From Streptomyces sp. NBC_01244 (GTDB taxonomy: Bacteria > Actinomycetota > Actinomycetes > Streptomycetales > Streptomycetaceae): 64,000 nucleotides of DNA. Numbering within the stretch: position 1 is the first letter of the stretch; the number at the start of each line of letters is the position of its first letter. The position numbers and the translations under genes are program-made. Where the stretch lies: positions 6,262,001 through 6,326,000 of the forward strand of contig NZ_CP108488.1 in assembly GCF_035987325.1 (NCBI RefSeq), read 5' to 3'. Below, piece after piece: positions 59,344-64,000 of this stretch. The notes under the pieces are model-generated. The model was not told where the DNA came from. It searched no databases and saw only the letters and a list, made by a program, of their open reading frames with translations.

Positions 59344-62300
59344 TCAGGCCTCGAAGACCTCGTTCAGGAGGAGCTGCTGCTCCGCCTGGTGGCGCTTGGC
59401 CGAGCCGACCGCCGGGGACGAGCCGTGCGGGCGGGAGATGCGGCGCAGGCGCTCGCCGGCCGGGACCTCCGCGCCGACCGCCAGGTCGAGGTGGTCGATC
59501 AGGTTGAGCGCGATGAAGGGCCACGCGCCCTGGTTCGCCGGCTCCTCCTGGGCCCAGATGTACTTCGCCGCGTTCGGGAACTTGGCGATCTCCGCCTGGA
59601 GTTCGGCACCCGGGAGGGGGTAGAGGCGCTCGATGCGGATGATCGCCGTGTCGGTGATGCCGCGCTTCTCGCGCTCGGCCTCCAGGTCGTAGTAGACCTT
59701 GCCCGCGCAGAAGACGACCTTGCGGATCTCGTTCGGGTCACCGGCTCCGGAGGAGATCCGCGTGTCGCCGATCACCGGACGGAACGCCCCGGTCGTGAAC
59801 TCCTCGGCCTTCGACGCCGCCGCCTTCAGACGCAGCATCGACTTCGGGGTGAAGACGATGAGCGGCTTGTGGTGCGGGTTGTGGACCTGCCACCGCAGGA
59901 GGTGGAAGTAGTTCGACGGGAGGGTCGGCATCGCGACCGTCATGTTGTCCTGCGCGCACATCTGCAGGAAGCGCTCCGGGCGGGCGGAGGAGTGGTCCGG
60001 GCCCTGGCCCTCGTACCCGTGCGGGAGGAGGAGCGTGACGCCGGACGTCTGGCCCCACTTCTGCTCGGCCGAGGAGATGAACTCGTCGACGACGGTCTGC
60101 GCGCCGTTGACGAAGTCGCCGAACTGGGCCTCCCAGAGGACCAGCGCGTCCGGGCGGGCCAGCGAGTAGCCGTACTCGAAGCCCATGGCCGCGTACTCGG
60201 AGAGCAGCGAGTCGTAGACGTTGTAGCGGGCCTGGTCGTCCGCGAGGTAGAGCAGCGGGGTGTAGTCCTCGCCGGTCTCCCGGTCGATGAGGACCGCGTG
60301 GCGCTGGCCGAAGGTGCCGCGGCGCGAGTCCTGGCCGGACAGCCGGACCGGGGTGCCCTCCATCAGCAGCGAACCGAAGGCCAGGGTCTCGCCCATGCCC
60401 CAGTCGATGGTGCCGTCGTCGATCATCGCCGCGCGGCGCTGCAGCTGCGGCAGCAGACGCGGGTGGACGGTGACCGTGTCCGGGATGTTGACCTGGGCCT
60501 CGGCGATCCGCTTGACGACCTCCTGGGAGATCGCGGTGTTCACGAAGACCGGGAACTCCTGCGCGACCTGGGCGGGCGCCACCGGGGCGAGCGCGGGCTG
60601 CGTGGCGGCCTCGCGGACCTCCGCGAAGACCTTCTCCAGCTGGCCCTGGAAGTCCTGGAGCGCCTGCTCCGCCTCTTCCAGGGTGATGTCGCCGCGACCG
60701 ATGAGGGACTCGGTGTAGAGCTTGCGCACCGAGCGCTTCTTGTCGATCAGGTCGTACATCAGCGGCTGCGTGAACGCCGGGTTGTCCGACTCGTTGTGAC
60801 CGCGGCGGCGGTAGCAGATGAGGTCGATGACCACGTCCTTGTTGAACGCCTGACGGAACTCGAAGGCGAGCCGCGCGATGCGGACCACGGCCTCCGGGTC
60901 GTCGCCGTTCACGTGGAAGATCGGCGCCTCGATCATGCGGGCCACGTCGGTCGCGTACATCGAGGAACGCGAGGACTCCGGGGCGGCGGTGAAGCCGACC
61001 TGGTTGTTGATGACCACGTGCACGGTGCCGCCGGTGCGGTAGCCGCGCAGCTGCGACATGTTCAGCGTCTCGGCGACGACGCCCTGGCCCGCGAAGGCCG
61101 CGTCGCCGTGCAGGGCCACGGGCAGGACCGTGAAGTCCGTGCCGCCCTTGTTGATGATGTCCTGCTTGGCGCGGACCACGCCCTCCAGGACCGGGTCCAC
61201 CGCCTCCAGGTGCGAGGGGTTGGCGACGAGCGAGACCTTGATCTGCTCCCCGTCCAGGCCCGTGAAGGTGCCGTTGGCACCCAGGTGGTACTTGACGTCG
61301 CCGGAGCCGTGCATCGACTTCGGGTCGAGGTTGCCCTCGAACTCGCGGAAGATCTGCGCGTACGACTTGCCGACGATGTTCGCGAGCACGTTCAGCCGGC
61401 CGCGGTGGGCCATGCCGATCGCGACCTCTTCGAGGCGGGCCTCGGCGGCCGAGTCGATGACGGCGTCGAGCAGCGGGATGACGGACTCGCCGCCCTCCAG
61501 CGAGAAGCGCTTCTGGCCGACGTACTTCGTCTGCAGGAAGGTCTCGAAGGCCTCCGCGGCGTTCAGCCGGCGCAGGATGCGCAGCTGCTCCTCGCGCTCC
61601 GGCTTGGAGTGCGGGCGCTCGATGCGGTCCTGGATCCAGCGGCGCTGCTTCGGGTCCTGGATGTGCATGAACTCGACGCCGGTGGTGCGGCAGTACGAGT
61701 CGCGCAGGACGCCGAGGATGTCGCGGAGCTTCATCATCGACTTGCCGGAGAAGCCGCCGACCGCGAACTCGCGCTCCAGGTCCCACAGGGTGAGGCCGTG
61801 CTCGGTGATGTCGAGGTCGGGGTGCTTGCGCTGCTTGTACTCCAGCGGGTCGGTGTCGGCCATGACGTGGCCGCGGACCCGGTAGGAGTGGATCAGCTCG
61901 AAGACGCGGGCGGCCTTCGTGACGTCGTCGTCGTGCGAGGCGTCGATGTCCCGGAGCCAGCGGACCGGCTCGTACGGGATGCGCAGCGCCTCGAAGACGT
62001 CGTCGTAGAAGCCGCTCTCGCCGAGCAGCATGTTCGCGACGATGCGCAGGAACTCGCCGGAGGCCGCGCCCTGGATGACCCGGTGGTCGTAGGTCGAGGT
62101 CAGGGTCATGACCTTGGAGATGCCCAGCTTGTTCAGGGTGTCCTGCGAGGTGCCCTGGAACTCGGCGGGGTAGTCCATGGAGCCGACGCCCATGATGACC
62201 GACTGTCCGGGCATCAGGCGGGGCACGGAGTGGACGGTGCCCAGGCCGCCGGGGTTGGTGAGGGAGACCGTCACCCCGGTGAAGTCGTCCATCGTCAGCT

Positions 62301-63321
62301 TGCCGATGCGGGCCCGGCGGACGATGTCCTCGTAGGCCTGCCAGAACTCGAAGAAGTTGAGGGTCTCGGCCTTCTTGATGCCGGCGACGACGAGCTGGCG
62401 GTCGCCGTTGGGCTTCACCAGGTCGATCGCGAGACCGAAGTTGATGTGCTCCGGCTTGACCAGGGTCGGCTTGCCGTCCTTCTCCGCGAAGGAGTAGTTC
62501 ATCGACGGCATGGCCTTGATGGCCTGCACCATCGCGTAGCCGATGAGGTGGGTGAAGGAGATCTTCCCGCCCCGGGCGCGCTTCAGGTGGTTGTTGATGA
62601 CGATGCGGTTGTCGAACAGCAGCTTCACCGGGACGGCGCGGACGGACGTGGCCGTCGGCACCTCGAGGGAGGCGTTCATGTTCTTGACCACGGCAGCCGC
62701 CGGGCCGCGGAGCGTCACCAGTTCGGGGCCGGCAGGGGCCTCGGAGGTGGGCGCGGCGTTAGTCGCTCCAGTGGAGCCGGTGCTTGCACCGGGGGGCGCG
62801 GCCTTTTGGGGGGCTACGGAAGCGGGGACGGCGGCGGGAGCCGGGGCCTGGGAGGCGGGGGCAGCCGGTGCGGCGGCGGCCGGGGCCTGGGAGGTGACAG
62901 TCACAGCAGGGGCACCAGAGGGGGTGGCAGGTACAGGGGCAGGTGCTGACACGGGCGTCGTGGGCGCGGCGCCGGGGGTGGCCGGCGTGACCGCCCCCGT
63001 GGCGGCGGCGTCGGAAGCCTGCGGGGCCGTGGCGGTGACGGGGGTGGCGGCCTGTGCGGAGGCGCCGTCCGTCGTCGTCGCGGCGGGGGGTGCGGGCCGG
63101 TCCGTGGGCTTATCCGCCTTCACCGGAGCGACAGCGCCACCCGGCTTGTAGTCGGCGAAGAAGTCCCACCAGGCCCGGTCGACCGAGTTCGGGTCCTGGA
63201 GGTACTGCTGATAGATCTCGTCGACGAGCCACTCATTCGCGCCGAAGCCTGGGGCGGGGTTCTTCCCGCCTGCTCCTGCTTCGGTCGTGGTGCTCGAGTT
63301 ACTGGGGGACTGTGGCGACAC
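59344..63321 (-). CDS. kgd: multifunctional 2-oxoglutarate decarboxylase/dehydrogenase E1 with E2-like domain
   Basis: 1325-residue actinobacterial OdhA/Kgd/SucA. Residues 1-62 hold the conserved N-terminal E1 element ([18 protein letters not shown]). A long Ala/Pro/Thr/Val linker follows (about 63-165). An E2 succinyltransferase-like domain occupies about 170-385 ([19 protein letters not shown] with catalytic His). The ThDP E1 domain fills the rest ([32 protein letters not shown] core motifs, [20 protein letters not shown]). It makes succinyl-CoA or succinic semialdehyde from 2-oxoglutarate with lipoamide dehydrogenase partners, regulated by GarA/OdhI-type FHA proteins. The start is GTG 63321. 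Confidence 0.96.
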   Translation of the reverse strand: MSPQSPSNSSTTTEAGAGGKNPAPGFGANEWLVDEIYQQYLQDPNSVDRAWWDFFADYKPGGAVAPVKADKPTDRPAPPAATTTDGASAQAATPVTATAPQASDAAATGAVTPATPGAAPTTPVSAPAPVPATPSGAPAVTVTSQAPAAAAPAAPASQAPAPAAVPASVAPQKAAPPGASTGSTGATNAAPTSEAPAGPELVTLRGPAAAVVKNMNASLEVPTATSVRAVPVKLLFDNRIVINNHLKRARGGKISFTHLIGYAMVQAIKAMPSMNYSFAEKDGKPTLVKPEHINFGLAIDLVKPNGDRQLVVAGIKKAETLNFFEFWQAYEDIVRRARIGKLTMDDFTGVTVSLTNPGGLGTVHSVPRLMPGQSVIMGVGSMDYPAEFQGTSQDTLNKLGISKVMTLTSTYDHRVIQGAASGEFLRIVANMLLGESGFYDDVFEALRIPYEPVRWLRDIDASHDDDVTKAARVFELIHSYRVRGHVMADTDPLEYKQRKHPDLDITEHGLTLWDLEREFAVGGFSGKSMMKLRDILGVLRDSYCRTTGVEFMHIQDPKQRRWIQDRIERPHSKPEREEQLRILRRLNAAEAFETFLQTKYVGQKRFSLEGGESVIPLLDAVIDSAAEARLEEVAIGMAHRGRLNVLANIVGKSYAQIFREFEGNLDPKSMHGSGDVKYHLGANGTFTGLDGEQIKVSLVANPSHLEAVDPVLEGVVRAKQDIINKGGTDFTVLPVALHGDAAFAGQGVVAETLNMSQLRGYRTGGTVHVVINNQVGFTAAPESSRSSMYATDVARMIEAPIFHVNGDDPEAVVRIARLAFEFRQAFNKDVVIDLICYRRRGHNESDNPAFTQPLMYDLIDKKRSVRKLYTESLIGRGDITLEEAEQALQDFQGQLEKVFAEVREAATQPALAPVAPAQVAQEFPVFVNTAISQEVVKRIAEAQVNIPDTVTVHPRLLPQLQRRAAMIDDGTIDWGMGETLAFGSLLMEGTPVRLSGQDSRRGTFGQRHAVLIDRETGEDYTPLLYLADDQARYNVYDSLLSEYAAMGFEYGYSLARPDALVLWEAQFGDFVNGAQTVVDEFISSAEQKWGQTSGVTLLLPHGYEGQGPDHSSARPERFLQMCAQDNMTVAMPTLPSNYFHLLRWQVHNPHHKPLIVFTPKSMLRLKAAASKAEEFTTGAFRPVIGDTRISSGAGDPNEIRKVVFCAGKVYYDLEAEREKRGITDTAIIRIERLYPLPGAELQAEIAKFPNAAKYIWAQEEPANQGAWPFIALNLIDHLDLAVGAEVPAGERLRRISRPHGSSPAVGSAKRHQAEQQLLLNEVFEA

Positions 63322-63578
63322 GGCGGCAACCGCCCTCTTCCGCTTCACAAGGTATGGACAGCGGGAATAAAGGCTACGCCTCCTGGGCCGTGAGATGCAG
63401 ACCGGGCGGGACATACGTCATGTAGGTCACATCGAACGGCGGGTTTCACCACCTGGAATGGCGGGAAACAAGCGTGGTTCGGGCAGGAGGCACCGCGGTT
63501 GCGGCCCCCTGGCTTCGCACCCCTGACGGACCCCGGCGCATGTGGCCGAGATCATGTCCTTCCCACTAGAACCCTACG

Positions 63579-64000
63579 TCAACTCGGCGCCTGCGAGCTG
63601 CCCGGAAGCGTGACGAGGATCCGGCAGCCCCGCGATGATTCGGCCACTCCGATGTGCCCCCCGTGCAGGCCGACCGCCCACCGGGCGATGGCCAGGCCCA
63701 GGCCCGTGCCCCCGTCGCCGCCCCTCGCGCTGCCCCGGTTGAACCGCTCGAAGACCCGGTGGCGCTCCGCCTCCGGAATTCCGGGACCTTCGTCCCGGAC
63801 CTCCAGCTCCAGGCTTCCGGGCGCGTCGCCCGCCCGGGCGTGGACCGTGACCCGGCCGTGCGGGGGGCTGTGCTTGACCGCGTTGTCGATCAGGTTCGCC
63901 ACCACCTGGTGCAGCCGCTCGGCGTCCGCGTACGCCGTCAGGTCCGGCGGGGACACGTCCAGGTGGAGGTGGACGTCGTTGCGGGTGTGCCCGCCCGAGC
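63579..64000 (-). CDS. sensor histidine kinase, C-terminal ATPase part, cut by window edge
   Basis: Last 140 residues of a two-component histidine kinase. HATPase_c motifs: LHQVVANLIDNAVKHSPP (N box), LEVRDEGPGIPEAE (G1), RFNRGSARGGDGGTGLGLAI (F and G2 boxes). The upstream sensor and dimerisation parts are outside the window, so the signal is unknown. It is separated from kgd by 257 bases with no recognised feature. Confidence 0.92.
   Translation of the reverse strand, partial: SGGHTRNDVHLHLDVSPPDLTAYADAERLHQVVANLIDNAVKHSPPHGRVTVHARAGDAPGSLELEVRDEGPGIPEAERHRVFERFNRGSARGGDGGTGLGLAIARWAVGLHGGHIGVAESSRGCRILVTLPGSSQAPS

Noticed and set aside
59230..62949. A very long open frame on the + strand opposite kgd
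   Set aside because: It is rich in Arg/Val/Gly/Asp/His with no recognisable domain and mirrors the codon bias of kgd; this is the usual antisense shadow in high-GC DNA.
1..64000. tRNA, rRNA or CRISPR loci
   Set aside because: None was recognised by eye on either strand. A tRNAscan or Infernal run would be needed to exclude small RNAs other than the B12 riboswitch.

Overview
The window is chromosomal DNA of a Streptomyces species. GC content and third-position bias are very high throughout, starts are often GTG or TTG, and the gene set is typical of the genus: sigR-rsrA, class Ia nrdAB, dasR/dasABC, wblE, the sigH system, sodN/sodX, snapalysin and kgd. From memory, the gene order follows the Streptomyces coelicolor core between aroA and kgd. 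It looks like conserved core sequence with one recent mobile insertion and several lineage-variable small genes.

Layout. 1-3.1 kb: 5' part of aroA, an M50 metalloprotease, an SRAP (HMCES/YedK) protein and an alpha/beta hydrolase. 3.1-9.3 kb: the thiol-oxidative stress switch sigR-rsrA with its own sigma-R promoter, two translationally coupled HD-domain membrane proteins, a TPR protein and peptide deformylase. 9.3-14.4 kb: the class Ia ribonucleotide reductase genes nrdA-nrdB, preceded by a cobalamin riboswitch and a pair of NrdR-box-like sites, and followed by an AraC/GlxA-type regulator. 14.4-17.5 kb: a GNAT enzyme and a CstA transporter with its YbdD partner. 17.6-26 kb: the GlcNAc/chitobiose regulon (dasR, dasABC, a GH3 hexosaminidase, nagB) with dre operators. 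A 1442-bp IS701-type element sits precisely at the stop codon of the GH3 gene, flanked by CTAG duplications. 26-36 kb: an SDR/TetR pair, a PdtaS-like sensor kinase with a dre-like site, wblE, a lipid kinase, the sigH/prsH stress sigma system, a UBP zinc-finger protein beside a Na+/H+ antiporter, and a PLP enzyme. 36-42 kb: an amidase, hmpA/nsrR with two NsrR-type operators, then a family 2B encapsulin shell gene followed by its probable polyprenyl-diphosphate-synthase cargo. 42-50 kb: small enzymes, the snapalysin gene with a divergent LysR gene that carries a TTA codon, a DUF4097/PadR pair, a small HTH/Clp-N pair and an MDR enzyme. 50-57.5 kb: malic enzyme, a polar amino acid ABC transporter, a methyltransferase, a CGNR protein, and sodX/sodN. 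57.5-64 kb: a DUF6104 protein, a degenerate HExxH-family protein, the giant 2-oxoglutarate decarboxylase/dehydrogenase gene kgd, and the end of a sensor kinase.

The most unusual system is the encapsulin-polyprenyl synthase pair at 39.06-41.61 kb. It encodes a protein nanocompartment whose shell subunit carries an inserted cyclic-nucleotide-type domain, next to an isoprenoid synthase. Other points of interest are the stacked control of nrdAB, the dre-like site before the PdtaS-like kinase, the IS insertion at a stop codon with a possible -1 frameshift site in its transposase, the dual-start sigR and sigH frames, and several well-formed operators (SDR/TetR, snpA/LysR, PadR, HTH/ClpN). No tRNA, rRNA or CRISPR array was recognised. 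All calls come from reading the sequence; no database search was run.
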